This document shows positions 56,915 through 64,000 of a stretch of 64,000 nucleotides of DNA, in pieces; within the stretch, counting starts at the first letter, position 1, and the number at the start of each line of letters is the position of its first letter. This DNA is from Rathayibacter sp. VKM Ac-2760 (GTDB lineage Bacteria > Actinomycetota > Actinomycetes > Actinomycetales > Microbacteriaceae). The stretch covers positions 3,348,001 to 3,412,000 of the forward strand of contig NZ_CP047173.1 of assembly GCF_009834185.1 (NCBI RefSeq), read 5' to 3'. Both the position numbers and the translations under genes were made by a program. The notes beneath the pieces are model-generated. The model did no database searches. It worked only from the letters and a program-made list of their open reading frames with translations, and had not been told where the DNA came from.

Positions 56915-57718
56915 TCAGCGCAGGGCGGAGAGGGCGGCGGCGACGCCGTCCTCGTGCACGCCGGGGACGACGGCGGACGCGACCGCGAGGACCTCGTCCG
57001 GCGCCTGACCCATCGCCAGGCCGGCGCCGTGCTCGGCGGCCCAGGTGAGCATCTCGATGTCGTTGCGGCCGTCGCCGAGCGCGACCACGTCGCTCCGCTC
57101 GATGCCGAGGCGGCCGCGGACGAGCTCGAGGGCGGTCGACTTGTTGACGCCGTTCGGGGCGATGTCGAGCCAGGCGGTCCAGCCGATGGCGTAGCTGACC
57201 TGGTGCAGGCCCATCCGCTCGACCAGCTCGGTGAACTCCTCGATGCCGGTGCCGGGCGAGATGACGACCACACGGGTCGACTGCACGCCGAGCAGCTCCT
57301 CGAAGGGCACGTGCACGGTCTCGGCGCCCGTCACCGCGCCGCCCGGGAAGGACTCGGTGTAGGAGAAAGCGCCGTCCGCGTCCTCGACGGCGTAGTGCGC
57401 GTCGGGGAGGTGGCGGCGGATGGTCTCGAGCACCTCGGTGGGGTCGAAGGTCTCGACGACGTCGGGGCGGTAGGCGCCCTCGGCGTCGCGGCGCAGGGTG
57501 ACCGCGCCGTTGCAGCAGATCACGAACTCCGGCGCGATGCCCAGGCGCTCCACGACGGGCAGCGTGGTCGAGGGCGAGCGGCCGGTGGCGAGCATGACCT
57601 CGTCGCCCTGGGCGACGACGCGCGCGATGGCGTCGATCACGGCATCGGTGATGGTGCCGTCCTCGTGCATGACGGTGCCGTCGATGTCGAGGGCGACGAG
57701 ACGCCGACCCGCGCTCAT
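56915..57718 (-). CDS. HAD-superfamily (Cof-type) phosphatase
   Basis: A 267-aa haloacid-dehalogenase-like phosphatase. Motif I DIDGTVMHEDG near residue 11, motif II ATGRSPSTT, a C2-type cap, Lys in NGVNKSTALELV (motif III) and motif IV GDGRNDIEML. Its ATG overlaps the serS stop by 4 bp, so the two are co-expressed. Physiological substrate unknown. Confidence 0.93.
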   Translation of the reverse strand: MSAGRRLVALDIDGTVMHEDGTITDAVIDAIARVVAQGDEVMLATGRSPSTTLPVVERLGIAPEFVICCNGAVTLRRDAEGAYRPDVVETFDPTEVLETIRRHLPDAHYAVEDADGAFSYTESFPGGAVTGAETVHVPFEELLGVQSTRVVVISPGTGIEEFTELVERMGLHQVSYAIGWTAWLDIAPNGVNKSTALELVRGRLGIERSDVVALGDGRNDIEMLTWAAEHGAGLAMGQAPDEVLAVASAVVPGVHEDGVAAALSALR

Positions 57719-58986
57719 GCGCCGCGGACCGGCTCGAGGACCTCGAGGCCGCCCAGGTGCGGGCGCAGCGCCTCGGGGACGAGCACCGAGCCGTCCGCCT
57801 GCTGGTGCGTCTCGAGGAGCGCGACGATCCAGCGGGTGGTCGCGAGCGTGCCGTTCAGGGTCGCGACGGGCGCGGTCTTCCCCGACTCGGTGCGGTAGCG
57901 GGTGTCGAGACGGCGGGCCTGGAACGTCGTGCAGTTCGAGGTGGAGGTGAGCTCGCGGTAGGCGTCCTGCGTGGGCACCCAGGCCTCGACGTCGAACTTG
58001 CGGGCGGCGCTCTGGCCGAGGTCGCCTGCCGCGACGTCGATCACGCGGTAGTGCAGGCCGAGGCTCTGCAGCACGCCCTCCTGGTGCGCGAGCAGGCGCG
58101 CGTGCTCCGCCTCCGCGTCCTCGGGCAGCGTGTAGACGAACATCTCCAGCTTGTTGAACTGGTGCACCCGGATGATGCCGCGGGTGTCGCGCCCGCCGGA
58201 GCCGGCTTCGCGGCGGTAGCAGGTGCTCCAGCCGGCGTAGCGCTTCGGCCCGCCCGTGAGGTCGAGGATCTCGTCGGCGTGGTAGCCGGCGAGCGCCACC
58301 TCGCTGGTGCCGGTGAGGTAGAGGTCGTCGTCACGCAGGCGGTAGACCTCGTCGTCGTGCTCGCCGAGGAAGCCGGTGCCGTCCATGATCTCGGGGCGCA
58401 CGAGCGTCGGCGTGATCAGCGGGGTGAAGCCGGCCTCGAGGGCGCGCTCCAGGCCGAGGTTCATCAGCGCGATCTCGAGGCGGGCGACGAGGCCCTTGAG
58501 GAAGTAGAAGCGCGCGCCGCTGACCTTCGCGCCGCGCTGCATGTCGATGCCGTCGAGCAGCTCGCCGATCTCGAGGTGGTCGCGCGGTGCGAAGTCGAAG
58601 ACGGGGCGCTCGCCGACCATGCGCACGAGCTCGAACTCGTCCTCGCCGCCCGCGGGGACACCGTCGATGATCGGGTTGGCCAGCCGCTTCACGAGCGAGC
58701 CGAAGCGCTCGTCGGCCTCGGCGGCCTCCTGCTGCGCCTGCTTGGCGGCGGCGGCGAGGCGCTGGGCCTCGGCGACCAGGGCCGCCTTCTCGTCCTTCGG
58801 CGCCTTCGCGACGGTCTTGCCGAAGGCGTTCTGCTCGGCGCGGAGGCGCTCCGCCTCGGTGATCGCGGCCCGGCGTGCGCGGTCGGCCTCGAGGGCGTCG
58901 TCGACGAGCTCGACGGAGTCGCCGCGCGCCTCCTGCGAGCGCTTCAGGACGTCCGGGTTCTCGCGGAGAAGTACGGGATCAATCAC
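57715..58986 (-). CDS. serS: Seryl-tRNA synthetase
   Basis: Charges tRNA-Ser, two of which are encoded just downstream. The 423-aa class II enzyme has the N-terminal coiled-coil arm (ALVAEAQRLAAAAKQAQQEA region), motif 2 CYRREAGSGGRDTRGIIRVH and motif 3 around STSNCTTFQARRLDTRYR. The GTG start at 58,986 has TAAACT six bases upstream, so the mRNA is probably leaderless. Full length, canonical. Confidence 0.98.
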   Translation of the reverse strand: MIDPVLLRENPDVLKRSQEARGDSVELVDDALEADRARRAAITEAERLRAEQNAFGKTVAKAPKDEKAALVAEAQRLAAAAKQAQQEAAEADERFGSLVKRLANPIIDGVPAGGEDEFELVRMVGERPVFDFAPRDHLEIGELLDGIDMQRGAKVSGARFYFLKGLVARLEIALMNLGLERALEAGFTPLITPTLVRPEIMDGTGFLGEHDDEVYRLRDDDLYLTGTSEVALAGYHADEILDLTGGPKRYAGWSTCYRREAGSGGRDTRGIIRVHQFNKLEMFVYTLPEDAEAEHARLLAHQEGVLQSLGLHYRVIDVAAGDLGQSAARKFDVEAWVPTQDAYRELTSTSNCTTFQARRLDTRYRTESGKTAPVATLNGTLATTRWIVALLETHQQADGSVLVPEALRPHLGGLEVLEPVRGA

Positions 58987-58992
58987 TCCAGC

Positions 58993-58998
58993 AGTTTA
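58993..58998 (-). promoter_or_regulatory. Candidate leaderless -10 box of serS
   Basis: TAAACT on the reverse strand, exactly 6 nt before the GTG start of serS; no SD is present. Confidence 0.5.
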
Positions 58999-59217
58999 GA
59001 GGGGCGCGGTCGGCCACCTGAGGATCAGCCGAGCAGACCGATCCGAAGGGGCCGAGGGCTGCGAATGTCGTTCTGCGCCAATCACCCGACGTGCGGCGCC
59101 ACGGCATCTCTGCTCCCGAAGGCGAGGTCCGTGAAAGACCCCGTGCTCACTCCGGCACGGGCTCACCCCAGCACGACCTCACCCCCGACACGACCTCGCC
59201 CCCTGAGAGGCTCCGCC

Positions 59218-60018
59218 ATGCCCACCCGCCCCCAGACGGTGCGCCTCGAGCGCACCGGACCCGTCGCGCGCCTGGTGCTCGACCGTCCCGACGCGCTGAA
59301 CGCGCTCGACCTCGACACCGCGCTGCAGCTCGTGCGCGCCCTGATCCAGCTGAACGCCGACCCCGCTTGCACCGTCATCGTGATCGAGGCCGCCGGCCGC
59401 GCCTTCTGCACGGGCGGCGACATCTCGGCGATCATGGGCGCCGACCGCCCCGACCACTACCTCCGCGACCTCGCGACGACCGCGGGCGAGGCGTTCCGCC
59501 TCCTCGGCGAGAGCAGCGCCGTCGTCGTCTGCGCGATCGACGGCGTGACCGCCGGCGCGGGCATCGCCTTCGCGCTCGCGGCGGACATCGTCGTCGCGAC
59601 GCCCGCCGCCACCTTCCTCAGCGCGTACGGCGATGTCGGACTGATCCCGGACTGCGGAGTGACGGCGACGCTCCCCCGCATCGTCGGCCGCCGCCGCGCC
59701 CTCGACTTCGTGCTCTCCGGCCGCTCGGTCCGGGCCGCCGAGGCGCTCGAGTGGCAGCTCGTCACGGAGGTCGTGCCCCGCGCGGAGCTCGCCGCCCGGG
59801 TCGCGGAGCGCGTCGAGGCACTCGCCGCCCGCCCGCCGCTCGCGGCCGCCGCGGCCAAGCGCCTCCTCACCCGCGAGCCGTCCGATCTGCGCGAGCGGAT
59901 CGAGGAGGAGACCGAGACCCTCCTCGCGCTCCTGGCGACGCAGCGCAGCCGCGAGCTGCTCGACGCGGAGCACGAGCGGCAGCAGCGCCGCCGGGTCCGC
60001 AGCGGCGTCGCCGCCTGA
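59218..60018 (+). CDS. Enoyl-CoA hydratase/isomerase family protein
   Basis: A 266-aa crotonase-fold enzyme acting on CoA thioesters. AGRAFCTGGDISAIMG forms the first oxyanion-hole strand, DGVTAGAGIAFALAADIVVA the second, and YGDVGLIPDCGVTATLPRIV carries the Asp typical of PaaG-like isomerase/hydratases rather than the Glu of true crotonases. The ATG at 59,218 fits the family start. It stands alone, so the pathway is unknown. Confidence 0.93.
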   Translation: MPTRPQTVRLERTGPVARLVLDRPDALNALDLDTALQLVRALIQLNADPACTVIVIEAAGRAFCTGGDISAIMGADRPDHYLRDLATTAGEAFRLLGESSAVVVCAIDGVTAGAGIAFALAADIVVATPAATFLSAYGDVGLIPDCGVTATLPRIVGRRRALDFVLSGRSVRAAEALEWQLVTEVVPRAELAARVAERVEALAARPPLAAAAAKRLLTREPSDLRERIEEETETLLALLATQRSRELLDAEHERQQRRRVRSGVAA

Positions 60019-60024
60019 CGCACA

Positions 60025-60054
60025 GCCCGGGCATCGGCGGGATCAAGCCCGGGC
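60025..60054. terminator. Bidirectional terminator
   Basis: gcccgggc at 60,025-60,032 pairs with the identical palindrome at 60,047-60,054. It sits between two convergent stop codons and overlaps the end of the oxidase gene. Confidence 0.55.
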
Positions 60055-61098
60055 GGCGAGACCCGCCAGGTCGCGGATCGACGCCGCCCCCGACTGCCGC
60101 AGCAGCACCCGGAACTCGGCGTCGAGCACTCCGAGCAGCGCGGCGACCTCGTCGGCGCCGCCCGCGGCGAGCGCCCAGAGCAGCGGGCGGCCCACGAAGA
60201 CCGCCCGGGCGCCGAGCGCGAGCGCCGCGAGCACGTGCCGGCCCGAGCGCACCCCGCTGTCGACGTAGACCTCGGCGTCGCCGCCGACCGCCGCGACCAC
60301 CTCGGCGAGCGCCCCGACGGCGGTGATCGAGCCGTCCATCCGCCGGCCGCCGTGGGTGGAGACGACGATGCCGGCCGCCCCCGCGTCGACCGCGCGCCGC
60401 GCATCCTCGCCGCGCAGCACGCCCTTCACCAGCACGGGCAGGCCGGTCAGTGCGGCGAGCCGGCCGATGTCGTCGAGCCCCGGATTCGGCACCGGCCGGC
60501 CGAGCACCCGCGCGCGCTCCTGCTCGGTCAGGTTGCCCAGCCGCGCCTTGCCCGGGACGTCCGGCCAGCTCAGCGGCTCGATCCCCGGCCGCTCGCCGCG
60601 CAGCACGGGCATCTCGACGGTGAGCATCAGCGCGCGGGCGCCCGCCGCCGCGGCCCGCTCGACGAGGGCGTGCGTCACCGCGCGATCCTCGAGCAGGTAG
60701 ACCTGGAACCACCAGGGCGCACCCTCGGCCGCGATCCGCTCGAAGGGCAGCGCCGTGTTGGTCGAGACGCCGAGGAGGGTGCCGGCTCGCGCGGCCGCCT
60801 CCGCCATCGCGATCTCGCCGCGCGGGTCCGCGGCGTTCTGCTGCGCCATCGGCGCGATCAGCACCGGGCCGGCGACCGGCGTGCCGAGGACCGTGGTCGT
60901 GGTGTCGCCGTCGAGCTCGCCGCGCAGGGCCGCCGGCCGGAAGCGCACCGCGTCCCACGCGGCGAGGTCGGCGTCGCGCTCGGACCGGCCGCCCGCCACC
61001 GCGCCGTAGTAATCGGCGACGAACCACGGCAGCGCCTCGCGGGCGCGCTCCTCCAGCTCGGCGACGAGTCGGCGGGTCGGTGCGCTGTCGCCGGGCAT
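60043..61098 (-). CDS. FMN-dependent alpha-hydroxy-acid oxidase/dehydrogenase
   Basis: A 351-aa FMN TIM-barrel oxidoreductase (lactate monooxygenase / glycolate-oxidase family). PVLIAPMAQQNAADP is the first FMN loop, WWFQVYLLEDR holds the active-site Tyr, LPVLVKGVLRGEDA the Lys, and VSTHGGRRMDGS the catalytic His-Arg pair. The usual Asn of SNHGG is Thr here. VYVDSGVRSGRHVLAALALG binds the FMN phosphate. A ggagg SD precedes ATG 61,098. Confidence 0.93.
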   Translation of the reverse strand: MPGDSAPTRRLVAELEERAREALPWFVADYYGAVAGGRSERDADLAAWDAVRFRPAALRGELDGDTTTTVLGTPVAGPVLIAPMAQQNAADPRGEIAMAEAAARAGTLLGVSTNTALPFERIAAEGAPWWFQVYLLEDRAVTHALVERAAAAGARALMLTVEMPVLRGERPGIEPLSWPDVPGKARLGNLTEQERARVLGRPVPNPGLDDIGRLAALTGLPVLVKGVLRGEDARRAVDAGAAGIVVSTHGGRRMDGSITAVGALAEVVAAVGGDAEVYVDSGVRSGRHVLAALALGARAVFVGRPLLWALAAGGADEVAALLGVLDAEFRVLLRQSGAASIRDLAGLAARA

Positions 61099-61186
61099 GG
61101 GCGGCCTCCACTTCGAGGGAGCGCCGAGGGCGCTGGATCCGGAGCCGGGGCTCCACTGCGGCTCGACCCTACGCCGCCACGTGGGC

Positions 61187-61192
61187 TACCGT
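61187..61192 (+). promoter_or_regulatory. Candidate -10 box of the riboswitch transcript
   Basis: TACCGT places transcription start about 61,199-61,201, exactly where the riboswitch stem begins. TCGACC at 61,163-61,168 could be the -35 (18-bp spacer). Confidence 0.45.
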
Positions 61193-61200
61193 GGTCCCTG

Positions 61201-61324
61201 CGAAGGGGAGTAGTTCCCACCGCCCGCCGAGCGGGCGACGAGGCGCGTCGACATGCTGGTCCGGAGAGTCCCGGACCCGGCGCGCCACCCGGATCCTCGC
61301 GGAACCGGGCGAACGAGACCTTCG
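61201..61324 (+). ncRNA. yybP-ykoY-type manganese riboswitch
   Basis: The 5' strand cgaaggggagtagttcc and the 3' strand gaacgagaccttcg are the two conserved sides of the yybP-ykoY motif, with cgaagg/ccttcg forming stem P1 and GGGGAGTAG and GAGACCTT being the signature positions. Internal stem-loops (ccgcccgc-gagc-gggcg and gtccgg-agagtc-ccggac) fit the expected arms. Known yybP-ykoY RNAs bind Mn2+ and control Mn exporters; the next gene is a VIT1-family transporter. No tool was run, so the call rests on recognised sequence and context. Confidence 0.82.
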
Positions 61325-61347
61325 GTCAGTCGACACGTGTCCTGACC
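61324..61347 (+). promoter_or_regulatory. Possible riboswitch expression-platform hairpin
   Basis: ggtcag and ctgacc enclose the palindrome gacacgtgtc, immediately after P1 of the riboswitch. Its 5' arm starts at the last base of P1, so it could interchange with P1 and act as a terminator or anti-terminator stem. Confidence 0.45.
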
Positions 61348-61393
61348 GGTCCTCTCGCGCGGGTCGGCCGGGGTGCCGAACCCAGGAGATCCC

Positions 61394-62512
61394 ATGGCGA
61401 CCACCGCCCGAGACACCCCTTCCTCCCCCACTCCCGTGCAGATCCGGCGCTGGCGGCGCTACCTCGCCGATGAGCTCGCCGAGGCCGCGAGCTACCGCGA
61501 TCTCGCCGAGCGCCGCACCGGCGAGGAGCGCGAGATCCTGCTCGCCCTGGCCGCCGCCGAGGGCCGGCACGAGGAGCACTGGCGCGAGCTGCTCGGGCCG
61601 GCCGCCGAGCCGCAGCCCCGGCCGGACCTGCGCACCCGCCTCCTCGGCTTCCTCACCCGGCAGTTCGGCTCGGTCTTCGTGCTCGCGCTGATCCAGCGCG
61701 CCGAGGCCCGCTCGCCCTACGCCGACGACGACGACGCGACGGAGGCGATGGCCGCCGACGAGCGGATCCACGGCGAGGTCGTCCGCGGTCTCGCCGAGCG
61801 GGGTCGCAGCCGGCTCTCGGGCACCTTCCGCGCCGCGGTGTTCGGAGCGAACGACGGCCTGGTCTCGAACCTGGCCCTCGTCCTCGGCGTCGGTGCGAGC
61901 GGCGTCGGCACCGGGGTCGTGCTGTTCACCGGCATCGCCGGGCTGCTCGCGGGCGCGCTCTCGATGGGCGCCGGCGAGTTCGTCTCGGTGCGCTCGCAGC
62001 GCGAGCTGCTCTCGGCGTCCTCGCCCGACCTCGACACCAACCACGTCGTGCCCGACCTCGACGTCGACGCGAACGAGCTCTCGCTGGTCTACCGCGCCCG
62101 CGGGCTCTCGCAGGAGGAGGCGGACGCCCGCGCCGCCCGCGTCTTCTCCGGTCTGCGGGGCGGCGCGGCGCCGACCTCGCCGATCACGATCGGCGGCGTG
62201 AAGGCCGACCCGTCGGTCGACGAGTACGAGTCGATCGGCACCGGCATGGGCGCGGCGCTCTCGAGCTTCTGCTTCTTCGCGTCCGGCGCGATCATCCCGG
62301 TGCTGCCCTACCTGCTCGGGATGTCCGGGCTGGCCGCGGTGATCCTCGCCTCGGTCCTCGTCGGCCTGGCGCTGCTCGCGACCGGTGCGATCGTCGGCCT
62401 GCTCTCGGGCGCGCCGCCCCTCGCGCGCGCGCTGCGCCAGCTCGGCATCGGCTACGGCGCGGCGCTCGTCACCTACCTGCTCGGGCTGCTCTTCGGCGCG
62501 TCGGGGGTGTGA
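61394..62512 (+). CDS. Ferritin-like/VIT1-family Fe/Mn transporter
   Basis: A 372-aa membrane protein with two parts: an N-terminal ferritin-like four-helix domain (about residues 12-140, YLADELAEAASYRDLAERRT and GRHEEHWRELLG supplying carboxylate/His ligands) and a C-terminal VIT1/CCC1 transporter with FGANDGLVSNLALVLGVGAS and several helices up to the end. This is the MbfA-like architecture, known to export iron or manganese. ATG 61,394 follows aggaga eight bases upstream. It is directly under the Mn riboswitch. Confidence 0.93.
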   Translation: MATTARDTPSSPTPVQIRRWRRYLADELAEAASYRDLAERRTGEEREILLALAAAEGRHEEHWRELLGPAAEPQPRPDLRTRLLGFLTRQFGSVFVLALIQRAEARSPYADDDDATEAMAADERIHGEVVRGLAERGRSRLSGTFRAAVFGANDGLVSNLALVLGVGASGVGTGVVLFTGIAGLLAGALSMGAGEFVSVRSQRELLSASSPDLDTNHVVPDLDVDANELSLVYRARGLSQEEADARAARVFSGLRGGAAPTSPITIGGVKADPSVDEYESIGTGMGAALSSFCFFASGAIIPVLPYLLGMSGLAAVILASVLVGLALLATGAIVGLLSGAPPLARALRQLGIGYGAALVTYLLGLLFGASGV

Positions 62513-62520
62513 GGCCACCC

Positions 62521-62650
62521 GCTGATCGAGCAGCGGGCGCCGTCCTGCTGATCGAGTAGCCCGCAGAGCGGGCGTATCGAGATCCCCCTCCACCAGAAGT
62601 GCCGGTGACAGCGGGCTCGATACGCCCCTCCTGGGCTACTCGACCAGCAG
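62521..62650. repeat. Dispersed palindromic repeat cluster
   Basis: Two inward-facing arms (ctgctgatcgagtagcccg at 62,545 on, and tcgatacgcccctcctggg to 62,650) plus a partial third arm at 62,521-62,540. Same element as at 21,364, 28,071 and 41,277. It lies between the VIT1 stop and the end of the convergent gene. Confidence 0.85.
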
Positions 62651-62665
62651 GGGCCCTCCGCCAGG

Positions 62666-63325
62666 TCAGACGCTCGTCGCCTCCGCCTCGGACTCGTCGT
62701 CGAGCGCCGAGGGCCGCGCCTTCGGCCGGGCCCGCCAGCGCAGCGCCGCGACGCCCATCGCGAGCAGCAGCGCGAACGGCAGGCTGCCCAGCAGCGGGAT
62801 CGACGCGTAGTAGACGATCTGCCGCTGGATCCACTCCGGCGACGGGGTGTCGCTGTCGCCGTAGTACGACGCGGGCGGCGAGGAGTAGCCGTTGTAGAGC
62901 AATGCGACGCCGAGCACGCTGCCGGCGAGACCGGCGAGCAGCAGGGCGAGCAGCCACGGATTCCGCAGGAGCGGGGCCGACGGCTCGGGAGCGACCTCGG
63001 CGCGGCGGGCGGGCGCCTCCTCGCGGGGCGCGTCGGCGAACGGCTGAGCGGTCGCAGCGGCGTCCGCGTCCGAGGGCAGGCGCGCGGGCGCCGCGGCGGG
63101 AGCCGCCGCCTCCGCCCGTCGGGACCGCCGGGTGTCGGCCGTGGTCGCGATGTCCGCGAGAGCCGGCGCGCGGCGCCGGGCGATCCCCTCGGGCGCCGTC
63201 CCGGGCCGCGCGAAGGCGCGCTCGTCGCCGCGCACCCGGTCCACTCCCCCGGCGAAGCCGCGCTGGAAGGCGGGGTCGTACCGCGGATCCACGCGCTCGC
63301 GCTCGGCTCCGCCGCGTTCAGTCAT
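62666..63325 (-). CDS. Hypothetical membrane protein
   Basis: A 219-aa protein: a long charged, Ala-rich N-terminus (about 1-120, MTERGGAERERVDPRYDPAF) and two membrane helices near residues 125-147 (NPWLLALLLAGLAGSVLGVA) and 178-200 (IPLLGSLPFALLLAMGVAAL). ATG 63,325 is chosen because ggagg lies 6 nt upstream; it overlaps the pheA stop. Function unknown. Confidence 0.8.
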   Translation of the reverse strand: MTERGGAERERVDPRYDPAFQRGFAGGVDRVRGDERAFARPGTAPEGIARRRAPALADIATTADTRRSRRAEAAAPAAAPARLPSDADAAATAQPFADAPREEAPARRAEVAPEPSAPLLRNPWLLALLLAGLAGSVLGVALLYNGYSSPPASYYGDSDTPSPEWIQRQIVYYASIPLLGSLPFALLLAMGVAALRWRARPKARPSALDDESEAEATSV

Positions 63326-64000
63326 CATCGACCTCCGGTTCGCTGCCGAGGATCCCGCGCAGCCAGTCGCGGGCCTCGATGAACACCTCGTCGTCGTAGC
63401 GTCGCACGTACGAGACCGGACGGCGATCCGCACGGGGATACGAGCCGAGGAAGATCACCCGCGGGCTGAAGCGGCGAAGGCCCAGCAGGGCGTCGGCGAC
63501 CCGCTCGTCGTGCGCGTGCCCGTCGAGGTCGATGACGAAGCGGTAGCGGCCGAGGGCGTCGCCGATCGGGCGCGACTGGATCATGCTCAGGTTCACTCCG
63601 CGGGTCGCGAACTGCTCGAGCATGTCCAGCAGCGCACCCGGGGCGTCGGAGGGCAGCTCGACGATGAGGCTGGTCTTGTCGGCGCCGGTCGGCTCCGGCA
63701 GCACGCGCGAGCGCGACACGTGCACGAAGCGGGTGACCGCGTTCGGATTGTCGCCGATCCGCTCGGCGAGCACGTCGACGCCGTGGTGGGCGACGATGCC
63801 CGGCGGGGCGATCGCGGCCTGCGCGGGCGAGCCGGCCAGCAGATCGATCGTGGCCTGGACGTTGCTCGACGCGGGGAGGTGCTCGTGGCTCGGGATCTCG
63901 CGGTCGAGCCACTGCCGGCACTGGCCGTAGGCGACCGGGTGCGCGGCGACGATCCGCACGTCCTCGAGGCGGGTGCCCGGGCGGCCGACCAGGATGAACG
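63318..64000 (-). CDS. pheA: Prephenate dehydratase (5' end cut by window edge)
   Basis: Converts prephenate to phenylpyruvate in phenylalanine synthesis. The visible ~227 C-terminal residues include the catalytic-region motif NAVTRFVHVSR and the ACT regulatory domain (KTSLIVELPSDAPGALLDML, then NLSMIQSRPIGDALGRYRFV). The conserved ESRP motif appears as QSRP. The frame continues past base 64,000 (FILVGRPGTRLEDVRI), so the start lies outside. Confidence 0.95.
   Translation of the reverse strand, partial: FILVGRPGTRLEDVRIVAAHPVAYGQCRQWLDREIPSHEHLPASSNVQATIDLLAGSPAQAAIAPPGIVAHHGVDVLAERIGDNPNAVTRFVHVSRSRVLPEPTGADKTSLIVELPSDAPGALLDMLEQFATRGVNLSMIQSRPIGDALGRYRFVIDLDGHAHDERVADALLGLRRFSPRVIFLGSYPRADRRPVSYVRRYDDEVFIEARDWLRGILGSEPEVDDD

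Noticed and set aside
54712..57273. An 853-aa protein joining HEAT repeats to an LCP domain
   Set aside because: The frame crosses a tRNA gene and lacks a proper start; a frameshifted HEAT gene plus a separate LCP gene is simpler.

Overview
This is a high-GC (about 70% by eye) actinobacterial chromosome segment. The gene order, protein sequences, short dispersed palindromes and many DUF families typical of Microbacteriaceae suggest Rathayibacter, Clavibacter or Curtobacterium, most likely Rathayibacter-like. The genus is inferred from the proteins, not from a database search.

Layout. 1-10,759 (minus): the spc and S10 ribosomal-protein operons, running rpsJ-rplC-rplD-rplW-rplB-rpsS-rplV-rpsC-rplP-rpmC-rpsQ-rplN-rplX-rplE-rpsH-rplF-rplR-rpsE-rpmD-rplO-secY (secY cut by the window edge). 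The usual rpsN slot between rplE and rpsH holds only a strong hairpin. 11,231-13,349: topoisomerase IB, a small antitoxin-like protein and a fructosamine-kinase-like protein. 13,465-18,033: the str operon (rpsL-rpsG-fusA-tuf) with a near-consensus promoter at 18,296-18,324. 18,394-22,505: two membrane proteins and a polar amino-acid ABC importer; a large palindromic repeat and a ribosome-binding-site hairpin lie between its binding-protein and permease genes. 22,642-27,877: a HAD protein, a spermidine-synthase-like protein, a LuxR-type regulator, two convergent paralogous TetR regulators and a secreted lipase-like hydrolase. 28,202-35,661: rpoC and rpoB.

36,057-41,269: a second spermidine-synthase-like protein, a TPR-like protein, an SprT-like metalloprotein, a CGNR regulator, and DUF427, ComB-like, SRPBCC-like and DUF1684 proteins. 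41,458-52,115: SDR, DEAD-box helicase (3' end apparently frame-disturbed), NUDIX-like protein, esterase, a giant Lhr helicase, a Nei/Fpg DNA glycosylase and an unknown. 52,287-58,986: a DUF3800 gene beside tRNA-Ser(GCU), two LCP cell-wall ligases, a damaged HEAT-repeat gene, tRNA-Ser(UGA), a HAD phosphatase and serS. 59,218-64,000: enoyl-CoA hydratase, FMN hydroxyacid oxidase, a yybP-ykoY-type Mn riboswitch in front of a ferritin-like/VIT1 metal exporter, a membrane protein and pheA (cut by the window edge).

The window is mostly core information-processing genes. The most unusual items are: the riboswitch-VIT1 unit; the BIME-like palindromes at four places, including between ABC transporter genes; a candidate shared operator for the TetR paralogue pair; a set of leaderless promoters (TANNNT 6-8 nt before the start codon); a structured 0.5-kb region after the DEAD-box gene; and frame disruptions in the DEAD-box and HEAT genes. 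I did not find a convincing defence, CRISPR, prophage or biosynthetic system.
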